52,637 nt of DNA, from the NCBI GenBank assembly GCA_944327195.1, contig CALVGV010000018.1, positions 1 to 52,637 of the forward strand, written 5' to 3'. Below the pieces are notes generated by a model that saw only the letters and a list, made by a program, of their open reading frames with translations, made no database searches and was not told the origin of the DNA. Below, piece after piece: positions 35,290-44,005 of the stretch. Made by a program: the position numbers and the translations under genes. Source of the DNA: an uncultured Limosilactobacillus sp. Lineage in GTDB: Bacteria; Bacillota; Bacilli; Lactobacillales; Lactobacillaceae. The first letter of the stretch is position 1. Each line of letters begins with the position of its first letter.

Positions 35290-35322
35290 GGCGGCAGGAG
35301 AAGACCTTTCTCCCGCCGCCTT
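35290..35322. terminator. cfa terminator
   Basis: GGCGGC-GGAGAA/TTCTCC-GCCGCC hairpin followed by TTTT, downstream of cfa and before the end of the converging TetR gene. Confidence 0.75.
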
Positions 35323-35344
35323 TTGCATATTCTCATTTTCCAAC

Positions 35345-35878
35345 CTAGCCAATCAACCCCCGCATCGCTTCCAGGGCCGCCCGCAAGTCCGCCTGGCTGG
35401 GGGCCCGGTGGTGGGTCAGCAGGTAGTCGAAGTTGCTCAGGCCGAGGTTGACCAGCAGGAAGATGGTGAAGTCGTCCGCCGGCCGACCGGTGGCCGCCAC
35501 GTAGGCCCGGGTGAACAACTCGCGCAGGCGGGGGCGGAAGCTCTGGCGACCGAGGGGCAAGTCGGCAATCAGCCGTAGGCGGTCGGCCTTGGCCAGCACC
35601 GGGTCGGCCAGGCGGTGGAAGAGGTAGTCGTAGCCCTGCCCGGCCGGGAGGGCTTCCCGCTCATTCAGGGCGGCTGCCAGGGCCGCCAGTTCCTGGTCCA
35701 CCAGCCCCGCCGCCAGGTCGTAGAGGCTCTGGTAGTGAGCGTAGAAGGTGGTCCGGTCAACCATCGCCGCCCTGGCCAGCTGGGTGATCGTGAGCTCGTC
35801 AAACGGCTTCTCCTTCAAAAGGGCCAGGAAGGTATCCTGAAGGAGCTTTTCGGTTCGTTGGTAGCGTAGGTCCGCCAT
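35345..35878 (-). CDS. TetR-family regulator B
   Basis: A 177-residue repressor with helix-turn-helix LTITQLARAAMVDRTTFYAH (about residues 26-45) and the C-terminal domain seen in lactobacillar TetR proteins. The start at 35878 follows GGGGGAAG; the longer frame reads through the intergenic region. It diverges from the unknown gene at 36008, exactly as TetR A does from the frameshifted paralogue. Confidence 0.82.
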   Translation of the reverse strand: MADLRYQRTEKLLQDTFLALLKEKPFDELTITQLARAAMVDRTTFYAHYQSLYDLAAGLVDQELAALAAALNEREALPAGQGYDYLFHRLADPVLAKADRLRLIADLPLGRQSFRPRLRELFTRAYVAATGRPADDFTIFLLVNLGLSNFDYLLTHHRAPSQADLRAALEAMRGLIG

Positions 35879-36007
35879 TGTTCTTCCCCCTTTTCCCACA
35901 TTATCCAACGGGATGTGGAATAAGGCAACACCCGCCGGAAAGCTGTGCTTCCGCCCGGTAAAAAGGCGGCCTATCATGGAGCCATCAAATCAAGCGAGGT
36001 GTCAATC

Positions 36008-36841
36008 ATGTTCGAAATTCACTTTACCGTTGACGGCCACGCAGTCAGCGAGGCCCAAATCCACCAGGTTGAACTCAGCCGCTACCACCACGTCTTCAAG
36101 CTGTTGAACCAGAAGGGGGTCACCGCCACCCTCAAGGGGCAGGACCAACGCCTTGACCAGCTGCTGGCCCTCCCGCTGGCGGACGCCAAGGATGCCCTGG
36201 CCGAAACCAAGGAGGCGATCGGCAAGCCCGGGATGCTGGAACTCCTGAAGTCCGAGCTGGCCCAGGCCGACCGGCGCTGGACCGACTACGCAAGGGAATC
36301 GGCCGGCCAGCCCCTCCGCGCGGCCTACGTCGAGGCCGAAACCAAGGGGATCGACCTCTACCAGTTCATGCTCTTCTCCCAGCAGATGCTGAAGGAAAAC
36401 AGCCTGGCCTTCGCCTCCAAGCTCCACCCAGAGCACTACTACTTCGATGCCGACCGGTCCGGCCGCCAGGTGATCGTCGAAACCTTCGGCATGTACAAGG
36501 GCCCGGCCTACCTCGACCTGCGGCCCAGCCAGGCCGACACCTACCCGGTGGCCCCGGACGCCGGGGTCGACCTGGTGATGGCCGGCAAGACCTACCTGGC
36601 CAGCAGCGAGCTGGACACCCAGCTGATGGCGATGCACCAGCTGACCCAGACGGCGGACGGGATGAAGATCAAGCTCGGCGTCTTCCTGCCGGTCGCCGCC
36701 CCGGAGGAGATTGCCACTGGCCACCAGCAGCACCTGCTGGTTGAGTTCAACAACGCCCTCCACATCGCCGCCGACCTGCACCCCAACCTGGTGCAAAAGC
36801 AGGCAATGAAGCTGGCCCTGAAGAAGATGAAGAAGGATTAA
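36008..36841 (+). CDS. Unrecognised protein paired with a TetR regulator
   Basis: A 277-residue soluble protein. It opens FEIHFTVDGHAVSEAQ, a likely beta-hairpin, then has a helical region with KDALAETKEAIGK, ELAQADRRWTDYAR, LHPEHYYFDADRSG, and a C-terminal beta-rich part with VDLVMAGKTYL and GHQQHLLVEFNNALHIAADL. No signal peptide, membrane helix or known catalytic motif is seen. GAGGTG precedes the ATG. It is paralogous to the frameshifted gene at 27986-28674. Probably controlled by TetR B. Confidence 0.75.
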   Translation: MFEIHFTVDGHAVSEAQIHQVELSRYHHVFKLLNQKGVTATLKGQDQRLDQLLALPLADAKDALAETKEAIGKPGMLELLKSELAQADRRWTDYARESAGQPLRAAYVEAETKGIDLYQFMLFSQQMLKENSLAFASKLHPEHYYFDADRSGRQVIVETFGMYKGPAYLDLRPSQADTYPVAPDAGVDLVMAGKTYLASSELDTQLMAMHQLTQTADGMKIKLGVFLPVAAPEEIATGHQQHLLVEFNNALHIAADLHPNLVQKQAMKLALKKMKKD

Positions 36842-36842
36842 A

Positions 36843-36876
36843 AAAAAGGAGCGTCCCGCGGGATGCTCCTTTTTTA
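36843..36876. terminator. Bidirectional terminator
   Basis: AAAAAGGAGC-TCCCGCGGGA-GCTCCTTTTT hairpin between the unknown gene (+) and the converging fhs (-). Confidence 0.85.
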
Positions 36877-36883
36877 TTGGTGC

Positions 36884-38545
36884 TTAGAAGAGGCCGGTGA
36901 TCGTCCCGTCCTCATCGATCGTCATCTTGACGGCGGCCGGGACCTTGCTCAGGCCCGGCATCGTCAGCATCGTCCCCGAGAGGGCAACGATGAAGCCGGC
37001 GCCGAGCTTCGGTACAAACTCGCGGATGTGGAAGGTGAAGTCGCTCGGGGCGCCGAGGGCCGTTTGGTCGTCACTAAAGGAGTACTGGGTCTTGGCGATG
37101 CAGACCGGCAGCTGGTCCCAGCCCTGCTTGCTGAATTCGGCCAGCTGCTTTTCGGCCTTCTTGGAGAAGACCACTTCCTTGGCCCCGTAAATCTTGGTGG
37201 CGACCGCCTTCACCTTGTCGGCGATCGGCAGGTTCAGGTCGTAGAGCGGCTGGAAGTCCTGCGGGGTGTCGGCCAATTCAACCACCGCCTCGGCCAGGTC
37301 GTGGGCGCCGGCGCCCCCCTTGGCCCAGCCGTCGGTGACGACCGCCGTAACGCCAAGTTTCTCGCAGGCCGCCTTCAGGGCCGCCACCTCGGCCTCGCTA
37401 TCGGAGGTGAAGTGGTTGATGGCAACCACGACCGGCAGGTGGTAGCGCTTGAGGTTGGCGATGTGGCGCTCGAGGTTGGCGAAGCCCTTCTTGAGGGCGG
37501 CGACGTTTTCTTCCTGCAGGTCGGTCTTGGCCACGCCACCGTTGTACTTGAGGGCGCGGACGGTGGCCACCAGGACAACCGCGTCCGGGGCCTGGCCGAG
37601 GGTCAAGCGCTTGATGTCGAGGAACTTCTCTGCCCCCAGGTCGGCGCCGAAGCCGGCCTCGGTCACCGTGTAGTCACTCAGCGCCAGGGCCGTCTTGGTG
37701 GCCAGGACCGAGTTGCAGCCGTGGGCGATGTTGGCGAAGGGCCCGCCGTGTACGAAGGCCGGGGTGTGGTCAAGGGTCTGAACCAGGTTCGGCTTGATGG
37801 CGTCCTTGAGCAGGATCGTGATCGCGTCGGCAAAGCCGAGTTGGCCAACGGTGACCGGTTCCTTTTCCTTCGTGTAGCCAACCACGATCCGCTTGACCCG
37901 TTCCTTGAGGTCCATCAGATCGGTCGACAGGCAGAGGATGGCCATCAGCTCGGAGGCGGCGGTGATGTCAAAGCCGGTTTCGCGCGGCACCCCCTGCATC
38001 ACGCCGCCGAGGCCGGTGACGACGTTGCGGAGGGCGCGGTCGTTGACGTCTTCAACCCGCTTCCAGATGATCCGCCGCGGGTCGAGGCCGAGCTCGTTGT
38101 CGCGCATGATGTAGTTGTCGACCAGGGCGGCCAGGGTGTTGTTGGCGCTGGTCAGGGCGTGGAGGTCACCGGTGAAGTGGAGGTTGATGTCTTCCATCGG
38201 CACCACCTGGCTGTAGCCGCCCCCGGTGGCGCCCCCCTTGATGCCGAAGACCGGCCCCATCGATGGTTCGCGCATCGCGATCGTCGTTTGGTGCCCCAGC
38301 TGGTTCATCGCGTCGGCCAGGCCCACCAGGACGGTCGACTTCCCCTCACCGGCCGGGGTCGGGTTGATCGCCGTTACCAGGACCAGCTTGTGCTTCTTGC
38401 CGGCCACCGGCTTCACCGGGGTGGTTACCTTGGCCTTGTAGGGGCCGTATTGCTCCAGCTGGTCCTTGGTGAGGCCGAGCTTGGCGGCCACTTCCTCGAT
38501 TGGCAGCATTTCCGCCTGGTCGGCGATTTGAATATCAGTTAACAT
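36884..38545 (-). CDS. fhs: Formate-tetrahydrofolate ligase
   Basis: Makes 10-formyl-THF from formate, THF and ATP, the donor for PurN and PurH. The 553 residues include the nucleotide-binding [14 protein letters not shown] (about 58-71), [19 protein letters not shown], and the [16 protein letters not shown]-terminus. AAGGAGGGCC precedes the ATG. Its promoter region carries PurR-like boxes, tying it to the pur regulon. Confidence 0.96.
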   Translation of the reverse strand: MLTDIQIADQAEMLPIEEVAAKLGLTKDQLEQYGPYKAKVTTPVKPVAGKKHKLVLVTAINPTPAGEGKSTVLVGLADAMNQLGHQTTIAMREPSMGPVFGIKGGATGGGYSQVVPMEDINLHFTGDLHALTSANNTLAALVDNYIMRDNELGLDPRRIIWKRVEDVNDRALRNVVTGLGGVMQGVPRETGFDITAASELMAILCLSTDLMDLKERVKRIVVGYTKEKEPVTVGQLGFADAITILLKDAIKPNLVQTLDHTPAFVHGGPFANIAHGCNSVLATKTALALSDYTVTEAGFGADLGAEKFLDIKRLTLGQAPDAVVLVATVRALKYNGGVAKTDLQEENVAALKKGFANLERHIANLKRYHLPVVVAINHFTSDSEAEVAALKAACEKLGVTAVVTDGWAKGGAGAHDLAEAVVELADTPQDFQPLYDLNLPIADKVKAVATKIYGAKEVVFSKKAEKQLAEFSKQGWDQLPVCIAKTQYSFSDDQTALGAPSDFTFHIREFVPKLGAGFIVALSGTMLTMPGLSKVPAAVKMTIDEDGTITGLF

Positions 38546-38564
38546 TGGCTGGCCCTCCTTAAAA

Positions 38565-38631
38565 AGACGAACTTTAATTAAATAATTAAATTTACCGTTC
38601 GATTATAACGTACCATCGTCCCGTTTGGCAA
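38565..38631 (-). promoter_or_regulatory. fhs promoter with PurR-like boxes
   Basis: On the minus strand TTGCCA (38626-38631), an 18-bp spacer and TATAAT (38602-38607), reaching into the 3' end of the upstream gene. AATCGAACGG and AAAGTTCG, two oppositely oriented CGAAC cores about 25 bp apart, lie between the -10 and the start codon and resemble PurBoxes. Position suggests repression or a leader-located site. Confidence 0.6.
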
Positions 38632-39658
38632 GCCGTTTTCCCTTGTGGGCCCGAATTGGCTTGACCCCGCAGATGTCGAGGAAGAAGGTGAAGACCGGCA
38701 CGCCGACAATCAGCCCCCAGGTGCCGAAGAGGTGCTCGCTGACCAGGAGGACGACGAAGGTGTAGAAGATCGGCAACTCGGTCCGGCTGGCCATGAACTT
38801 CGGGTTGAGCACGTAGGCCTCGAGGGTGTGGATGGCGATCACCATCACCAGGATGTAGAGGACGTAGCGCAGGCCGCCGACCGAGTAGGCCACCATGCTG
38901 AGCGGCACCAGCGAGATGATCACCCCGGCCACCGGCACCAGGCTGAGGATGAAGACCATCAGGCCGAGGGCGAAGATCTGCGGCATCTTCATGAAGGTCA
39001 GGCAGACCATCGTGATCACCGTGTTGCAGATGGCGATGAAGAACTGGGCCTCCAAGACGACGCCGAAGGTATTGACGAACTTCTTGCCGTAGTAGGCCAC
39101 GTCCTTGAAGAGCCAGCCCAGGGAGGGACTGGTGAGAAACTGACGCGAGAAGGCGTTCATCTGGTCGAGCTCAATCGTGTAAAAGAAGCTCAAAATCAGC
39201 GACATCACGAAGGCGAAGGTGACCGTCCCCAAGGAGGTCAGGGTGTCGACCGCCAGCTTCATCCCGTGCTTGGCCTGGGCGATGATCGTCTTGTTGGAAA
39301 CGTACTGGTTGAGCCAGTGCATTGCCCCCCGCATGTCCTTGCTCTGGTAGAAGTTGATCAGCGAGTTGACCATCTTGACGATCTGCTCGACCAGAAGCGG
39401 CAGGTAGTCGGTGACGACGTAGTAGAGCCCCCAGATCAAGAGGGCGTAGGTGAAGAGGACGATCACGATCGCCGGCAGTTTGGGGATGAAGCGCTGGAGC
39501 AGGCGGATCCAGTGGACGATCAGGTAGGTGAAGATGAAGGTAAAGAGGATCAGGTTCATCATCCCGCGAGCCAAGTACAAGACGCCGATGATCAGGCAGA
39601 GAACCACCAGCCGGTGCAGGGAGATGTTGGCGGTAAATTTTTTCCAGGAATTAAGCAT
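38603..39658 (-). CDS. AI-2E family membrane protein
   Basis: A 351-residue PerM/YhhQ-type (AI-2E transporter family) protein. It has about seven to eight membrane helices, the central amphipathic region between residues 90 and 210, and the family block LVPVAGVIISLVPLSMVAY, then HTLEAYVLNPKFMASRTELP. Family members export autoinducer-2 or act as cation antiporters; the substrate here is unknown. The ATG at 39658 follows GAGGGGG. Co-oriented with fhs, whose promoter overlaps its end. Confidence 0.82.
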   Translation of the reverse strand: MLNSWKKFTANISLHRLVVLCLIIGVLYLARGMMNLILFTFIFTYLIVHWIRLLQRFIPKLPAIVIVLFTYALLIWGLYYVVTDYLPLLVEQIVKMVNSLINFYQSKDMRGAMHWLNQYVSNKTIIAQAKHGMKLAVDTLTSLGTVTFAFVMSLILSFFYTIELDQMNAFSRQFLTSPSLGWLFKDVAYYGKKFVNTFGVVLEAQFFIAICNTVITMVCLTFMKMPQIFALGLMVFILSLVPVAGVIISLVPLSMVAYSVGGLRYVLYILVMVIAIHTLEAYVLNPKFMASRTELPIFYTFVVLLVSEHLFGTWGLIVGVPVFTFFLDICGVKPIRAHKGKRLAKRDDGTL

Positions 39659-39780
39659 CGAAAGCCCCCTCAAAAGCTGTTTAACCCTATCTTATCAAAG
39701 AATCGGTGCTGGCCGCCGATCCGTGGTAAAATTAATGGTGAAAATTGATTTATTTATAAAAACAGAAGGGACGGTGCCCA

Positions 39781-40239
39781 ATGAGTTACATCAAGGAAGT
39801 CCGCCAGCGGGTCGGCCACATCCCGCTGATCATGACCAGCGCCTCGGGGGTGCTCTTCAACGAAGACGGCGAAATCCTCCTCCAGGAGCGGGCCGACACC
39901 GGCGACTGGGGCTTCCCCGGCGGCTACATGGAGTACGGCGAATCCTTTGCCCAGTGCGTCCGCCGCGAGTTTCTCGAGGACGCCGGGATCGCGATTCGCC
40001 CGGTCGAGTTGCTGGGGATCCTCGACCAGGACTTTTACACCTACCCGAATGGCGACGCCGTCCAGCCGGTCAACGCCGTCTACCTGGTCGAGGCCAGCGC
40101 CGGGCCGGTGCGGCCGCCGAAGCCGAGCGAAACGGTGACCACCCGCTACTTCCCGCTCGACCAGCCGCCGCGCTTCTTCAACGGCCAGCACCAGAAGATG
40201 TGGCAGTTGGCCTGCCGCTACGCCAAGGCCCACCAATAA
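39781..40239 (+). CDS. Nudix hydrolase
   Basis: A 152-residue hydrolase of nucleoside diphosphate derivatives. The Nudix box reads GGYMEYGESFAQCVRREF then LEDAGI, fitting Gx5Ex7REUxEExGU except that the second Glu of EE is Asp. That position can coordinate metal, so activity is likely but not certain. Single gene; the substrate (for example ADP-ribose or an oxidised nucleotide) is not predictable. Confidence 0.85.
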   Translation: MSYIKEVRQRVGHIPLIMTSASGVLFNEDGEILLQERADTGDWGFPGGYMEYGESFAQCVRREFLEDAGIAIRPVELLGILDQDFYTYPNGDAVQPVNAVYLVEASAGPVRPPKPSETVTTRYFPLDQPPRFFNGQHQKMWQLACRYAKAHQ

Positions 40240-40272
40240 AAAAACAGCGACCAGCCCGGCCGCTGTTTTTTA
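40240..40272. terminator. Bidirectional terminator
   Basis: AAAAAACAGCG/CGCTGTTTTTT hairpin between the Nudix gene (+) and the converging histidine phosphatase (-). Confidence 0.8.
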
Positions 40273-40273
40273 C

Positions 40274-40927
40274 TTATTTGTCGTAGAATTCCACCTGCAG
40301 GTCGTCGTCGGTCAAGAGCAGCTTCGAGAGGCTGCCGTTCTTTGGCCGGACGGTCACGTCGTACTTGCCCTTGCCGAAGCGCTCGATCAGGCTGAGGACG
40401 GTGTTGCCGTGGCTGACCCAGAGGACGTTGGCCCCGTCCGGCAGGTCGGCCTGGCGGATCAGGTCAATCCCCTTGTCCATTCGTTGCCAGTACTCGGCGT
40501 TGCTTTCGGCGTCGTGGAAGGGGTCGGCCTCCTTCAACCAGTCCTTGGCCTGGCCGATCGAGTACTTGGTCACGATCTCCTTGAAGGTCTTGCAGCCGTG
40601 GGGGGCGCCGGCCAGGTACCAGGCCTGGCCCATCTCAGTCCCCTCGTAGACGCCGTAGAACTGCTCCCGCAGGTAGGGCGAGATCGTCGGCTGCAGGTCC
40701 TTGGCGGTCGGGTTCATCTTCAGGATCGTCTGGCAGGTTTCGATCGCCCGCGGCAGGTCGCTGCAGAAGGCGGCCGCGAAGTCCACGTCCTGCACCTTCT
40801 GGCCGGCCAGCTTGGCGTCCTGCTTCCCCTTGTCGGTCAGTGGCGAGTTCGACCAGCCCTGGAGCTTGTTATAAATGTTGTAGTAGGTTTGGCCGTGGCG
40901 GACCAAGTAGATGTTTAACTTTGTCAT
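40274..40927 (-). CDS. Histidine phosphatase family protein
   Basis: A 217-residue broad-specificity phosphatase of the PhoE/GpmB type, distinct from gpmA. It has IYLVRHGQTYYN with the phospho-accepting His, the Arg in FCSDLPRAIETC, and the second His in LWVSHGNTVLSL. It lacks the longer insert of true phosphoglycerate mutases. GAGGTTATTTT precedes the ATG. Probably acts on small phosphorylated metabolites. Confidence 0.87.
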   Translation of the reverse strand: MTKLNIYLVRHGQTYYNIYNKLQGWSNSPLTDKGKQDAKLAGQKVQDVDFAAAFCSDLPRAIETCQTILKMNPTAKDLQPTISPYLREQFYGVYEGTEMGQAWYLAGAPHGCKTFKEIVTKYSIGQAKDWLKEADPFHDAESNAEYWQRMDKGIDLIRQADLPDGANVLWVSHGNTVLSLIERFGKGKYDVTVRPKNGSLSKLLLTDDDLQVEFYDK

Positions 40928-41003
40928 AAAATAACCTCCTCAACGTCCGGTGAATTGTCTCGCCTTCATTTTACCGCGTTTGGGCGCCGATGAGAAATCG
41001 CCT

Positions 41004-41708
41004 TCAGTCCAGCCCCGCCGCCGCGGCCGGGTCGACGATCACGATCACGTTTTCGTGGCGCTGGAGGACGCTGGCCGGCACCGCCTCGGTCACCGGTCCC
41101 TTCACCATCGCCTTGATGGCGGCCGCCTTCTTTTCCCCGTAGGCCTCGAGGATGATCTGCTTGGCCTGCATGATCGTGCCGATCCCCATCGAGAGGGCCT
41201 GGCGCGGCACCTGGTTCTCGCGGGCAAAGAAGCGGGCGTTGGCCTTGATCGTCGACTCGGTCAGGTTCACCAGGTGGGTGCTGCTATCAAAACTAGTCCC
41301 CGGCTCGTTGAAGCCGATGTGGCCGTTCTCGCCGATCCCCAGCAACTGGAGGCCGATTGGGTTTTCGGCCACCAGTTGGTCATAGCGGGCGCACTCGGCC
41401 GCCAGGTCGCTGGCCAGGCCGTTTGGCAGGTAGGAGGCGGCGAAGGGCTTCTGACTAAAGAGGTGGGCCTGCATGTAGGCCGCGTAGCTCTGCGGGTCGT
41501 TGGCGCCGAGGCCGACGTACTCGTCGAGGTTGAGCGAGACCGCGTCGCCAAAGTCGATCTCCCCCGCCACCAGGGCGGCGTAGGTGGTGACCGGCGTCCC
41601 CCCGGTGGCCAGGCCAAAGGTCTTCACCCCGTCCTGCTTGGCCGCCAGGAAATACTCGGCCGCCTTCTTGCCGCCGGCGGTTGCATCCGTTACCAATTCA
41701 ATCTTCAT
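41004..41708 (-). CDS. nagB: Glucosamine-6-phosphate deaminase
   Basis: Converts glucosamine-6-phosphate to fructose-6-phosphate and ammonia. The 234-residue short form typical of Gram-positives shows GLATGGTPVTTY, the active-site LNLDEYVGL, and GIGENGHIGFNEPG. It lacks the C-terminal allosteric extension of E. coli NagB. Divergent from nagA across a NagR-type operator region. Confidence 0.95.
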   Translation of the reverse strand: MKIELVTDATAGGKKAAEYFLAAKQDGVKTFGLATGGTPVTTYAALVAGEIDFGDAVSLNLDEYVGLGANDPQSYAAYMQAHLFSQKPFAASYLPNGLASDLAAECARYDQLVAENPIGLQLLGIGENGHIGFNEPGTSFDSSTHLVNLTESTIKANARFFARENQVPRQALSMGIGTIMQAKQIILEAYGEKKAAAIKAMVKGPVTEAVPASVLQRHENVIVIVDPAAAAGLD

Positions 41709-41735
41709 GCTGATTCCTCCCCGTTTTTCTCAGTT

Positions 41736-41846
41736 TGGTCTATACCGGTATATACCAATGATAACGCCATCCGGCCCCCTTGTAAAGCCCCCCGCCCGGA
41801 GAAAGGGCTTGCACTCCTGGTCTATACCACCTAGAATAGGGGTGAT
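41736..41846. promoter_or_regulatory. nagB/nagA divergent promoters with NagR-type operators
   Basis: TGGTCTATACCA (41818-41829) matches the TGGTATAGACCA operator core of GntR-type NagR (YvoA). It lies inside the 17-bp spacer of the nagA promoter TTGCAC-TAGAAT. A double site TGGTCTATACC/GGTATATACCA (41736-41757) lies at the nagB promoter TTTACA-17-TATCAT, next to its -10. Both genes should be released by amino-sugar phosphates. nagR is not in the window. Confidence 0.8.
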
Positions 41847-41873
41847 TTTGATTTTTGAAGTGAGGGAAACAAC

Positions 41874-43016
41874 ATGACAAGAGTACTGACCCACGCCACC
41901 ATCTACACCGGCACGGAAAAGATCACCGACGGCTACCTGCGCTTTGACCAGCAAATCCAGGACCTCGGCCCGATGAGTGCCTACCGGCCGAGCGCGGCCG
42001 ACGAAACGGTCACCGACCTCGGCGGCCGGCTGGTGGTGCCGGGCTTCATTGACGTCCACAGCCACGGCGGCTACGGCTTCGACGCGATGGACGGCGAGGC
42101 CGACCAGATCGACCAGATGGTCACCAAGATGACCGCCAACGAGGGGATCACCTCCTACTTCCCGACGACGATGACCCAGGCGCCGGAGCGGATCGACCAC
42201 GCGATGGTCGGCATCAAGGCCGCCGCGGCCAAGAACCCGGTCATCCAGGGGATCCACCTCGAGGGGCCCTTCATCTCGCCGGTCTATAAGGGGGCCCAGC
42301 CGGAGGAATACATCACCGCCCCCGACGCCAAGCTGGTTGACCACTGGAACCAACTGGCCGGCGGCCTGGTGAAGGTGGTGACCTACGCCCCGGAAAACAC
42401 CAACCCGGAATTTGAGCACTACTGCCTGGCCCACGGGATCACCCTCTCGGCCGGCCACACCAACGCCACCCGCGCCCAGATGCAGCAGTCGCGGGCCAGC
42501 CACGTCACCCACCTCTACGACGCCCAGCGCGAGTTTCGCCACCGCGAACCCGGCGTCACCGGCCACGCCCTCTTGGAGGACAACATCTACACCGAGATCA
42601 TCACCGACGGCTTCCACATCGTGCCCGACATGATCAAGCTCGCCTACCGGCTCAAGGGGGCCGACAAGATGGAGCTGATCACCGACTCGATGCGCTCCAA
42701 GGGGATGCCAGAGGGCGTTTCCGAGCTTGGCGGCCAGAAGGTAATCGTCAAGGACAAGCAGGCCCGCCTGGAAGACGGCCACCTGGCCGGCTCGGTGTTG
42801 ACCTTCATCGACGCCTTCAAGCACATCATCGCCTTCACCGGCTGCACGGTCGAAGACGCGGTGAAGATGGCCAGCGTCAACCAGGCGCGCGAGTTCGGCC
42901 TGGTGAAGAAGGGCCGCCTGGCCGTGGGGATGGACGCCGACCTAAACGTCCTCACCGCCCAGCTCGACCTGACGGCCACCTACAGCCTCGGGCGGGAATT
43001 TCACCCGGATAAGTAA
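41874..43016 (+). CDS. nagA: N-acetylglucosamine-6-phosphate deacetylase
   Basis: Removes acetate from GlcNAc-6-phosphate, giving the NagB substrate. The 380-residue amidohydrolase has IDVHSHGGYGFDAMD, the metal-site Glu in IHLEGPF, His in LSAGHTNA and THLYDA, and DGFHIVPD with ITDSM carrying the catalytic Asp. GAGGGAAACAAC precedes the ATG. Divergent from nagB. Confidence 0.95.
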   Translation: MTRVLTHATIYTGTEKITDGYLRFDQQIQDLGPMSAYRPSAADETVTDLGGRLVVPGFIDVHSHGGYGFDAMDGEADQIDQMVTKMTANEGITSYFPTTMTQAPERIDHAMVGIKAAAAKNPVIQGIHLEGPFISPVYKGAQPEEYITAPDAKLVDHWNQLAGGLVKVVTYAPENTNPEFEHYCLAHGITLSAGHTNATRAQMQQSRASHVTHLYDAQREFRHREPGVTGHALLEDNIYTEIITDGFHIVPDMIKLAYRLKGADKMELITDSMRSKGMPEGVSELGGQKVIVKDKQARLEDGHLAGSVLTFIDAFKHIIAFTGCTVEDAVKMASVNQAREFGLVKKGRLAVGMDADLNVLTAQLDLTATYSLGREFHPDK

Positions 43017-43030
43017 GCGCCATAATAAAG

Positions 43031-43207
43031 AGGCTGGGAAGAAACTCATTCCTTCCCAGCCTCTTTTGTTTTCTCCTAATATTACTCTGCAATCGCGGAA
43101 AAAAAGGGCGCTCCTAGCAGCTGCGCAAGAACGAACTCCGGCCCGGTCCCCGTGCCAAAGCCCGTTCTCACTTAGCTGTCCGGAGCGCTTAGAGCCTTTT
43201 TCCCAGC
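43031..43207 (+). repeat. 178-bp structured repeat, copy 1
   Basis: Begins with terminator-like GGCTGGGAA/TTCCCAGCC plus TTTT (ending nagA), then TCTCCTAATATTACTCTGC. Next is a nested structure: GCGCTCC/GGAGCGC, AGAACG/CGTTCT and inner GGC-CGG/CCG-GCC. It ends in TTTTTCCCAGC, which is also complementary to the first GCTGGGAA. A copy with roughly 90% identity by eye lies at 45204-45381. Both are in the same orientation between convergent genes. Confidence 0.8.
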
Positions 43208-43217
43208 TCCTTTTTCG

Positions 43218-43787
43218 CTATGAGTTAGCCTTAATAACCTTCTTGATGTTGCCGGAGTTGGTGATTACCACCTTGGTCCCGGTCGTGACGTTGTTGTAGA
43301 GCCACTTGGCATCGGCAACCGACAGGCGGACGCAACCGTGGGAGGAAGCCTTCTTGCCGAGCTTCTTGGCCTCGGAAGTGATGTAGTTCCCGTTCTCATC
43401 GGTCGGCACGGTGTGGAAGAGGTAGGTCCCGTGGTCCTTCCAGGAAACCCAGTACTTGGCCCCTTCCCCACTCGATTGGTTGTAGAAGAAGGTCCCCTTT
43501 TCGGCCTGGATGTGGTAGGTCCCGGTTGGGGTGGCGTTGTCGCCGGTCGTCCCGGTCGAGCAGAGCATCGTGTAGAGGATCTTGCCGTTATCAACCAGGT
43601 AGGTCCGCTGCTTCTTCTTCGACACCAGAATCCACATGTTCGGGTGCTTGCTTACGCTTGGGTAGGCCTTCTTTTCCGACGATTGCTTCCAGAAGGGGGT
43701 GCTGGCGTGGGCCGCCGGTTTGGCCACCAGCACGCCGCCCACCAGGAGGGCAATTGCCAAGACAAACTGTAAGAGTTTCTTCCGCAT
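43218..43787 (-). CDS. L,D-transpeptidase (YkuD family), secreted
   Basis: Cell-wall cross-linking or remodelling enzyme acting outside the membrane. The 189 residues start with a signal peptide (KKLLQFVLAIALLVGG, cleavage probably after AAHA), followed by a YkuD domain with active-site SSHGCVRLSVADAKWLY, whose Cys is the nucleophile. ATG 43787 gives the clean signal peptide; a GTG at 43811 with GGGGGAC upstream is an alternative start. An extended -10 TGCTATAAT lies at 43824-43829 on the minus strand. Confidence 0.87.
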   Translation of the reverse strand: MRKKLLQFVLAIALLVGGVLVAKPAAHASTPFWKQSSEKKAYPSVSKHPNMWILVSKKKQRTYLVDNGKILYTMLCSTGTTGDNATPTGTYHIQAEKGTFFYNQSSGEGAKYWVSWKDHGTYLFHTVPTDENGNYITSEAKKLGKKASSHGCVRLSVADAKWLYNNVTTGTKVVITNSGNIKKVIKANS

Positions 43788-44005
43788 AGTATCAATATCC
43801 CTTTCCACCAATAATCGTCCCCCATTATAGCAAAGAAGCTGCGACCACGATGTGAATTTGGCTTGGATTAATCTTTCCTTAACCCGCGGGCAAGCTTAAT
43901 CATTTCTTAGGCGAATTAATTATTCTTAGGCTCACCTTCAATTCCTGGTCACCTTTTGCCGCTATCCTTGAAAACAGTAAATCTTTTTCAAAGGAGGCGG
44001 TGACG

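Noticed and set aside
36863..38542. Long plus-strand reading frame (559 codons) opposite fhs
   Set aside because: Antisense shadow of a well-conserved gene with no recognisable protein domains. The same applies to the long frames opposite the GH42 gene, purF, purL, purM and the DUF2325 gene.
40274..40927. Second phosphoglycerate mutase
   Set aside because: It has the RHG fold but lacks the residues and insert of gpmA-type enzymes, so it is annotated only as a histidine phosphatase.
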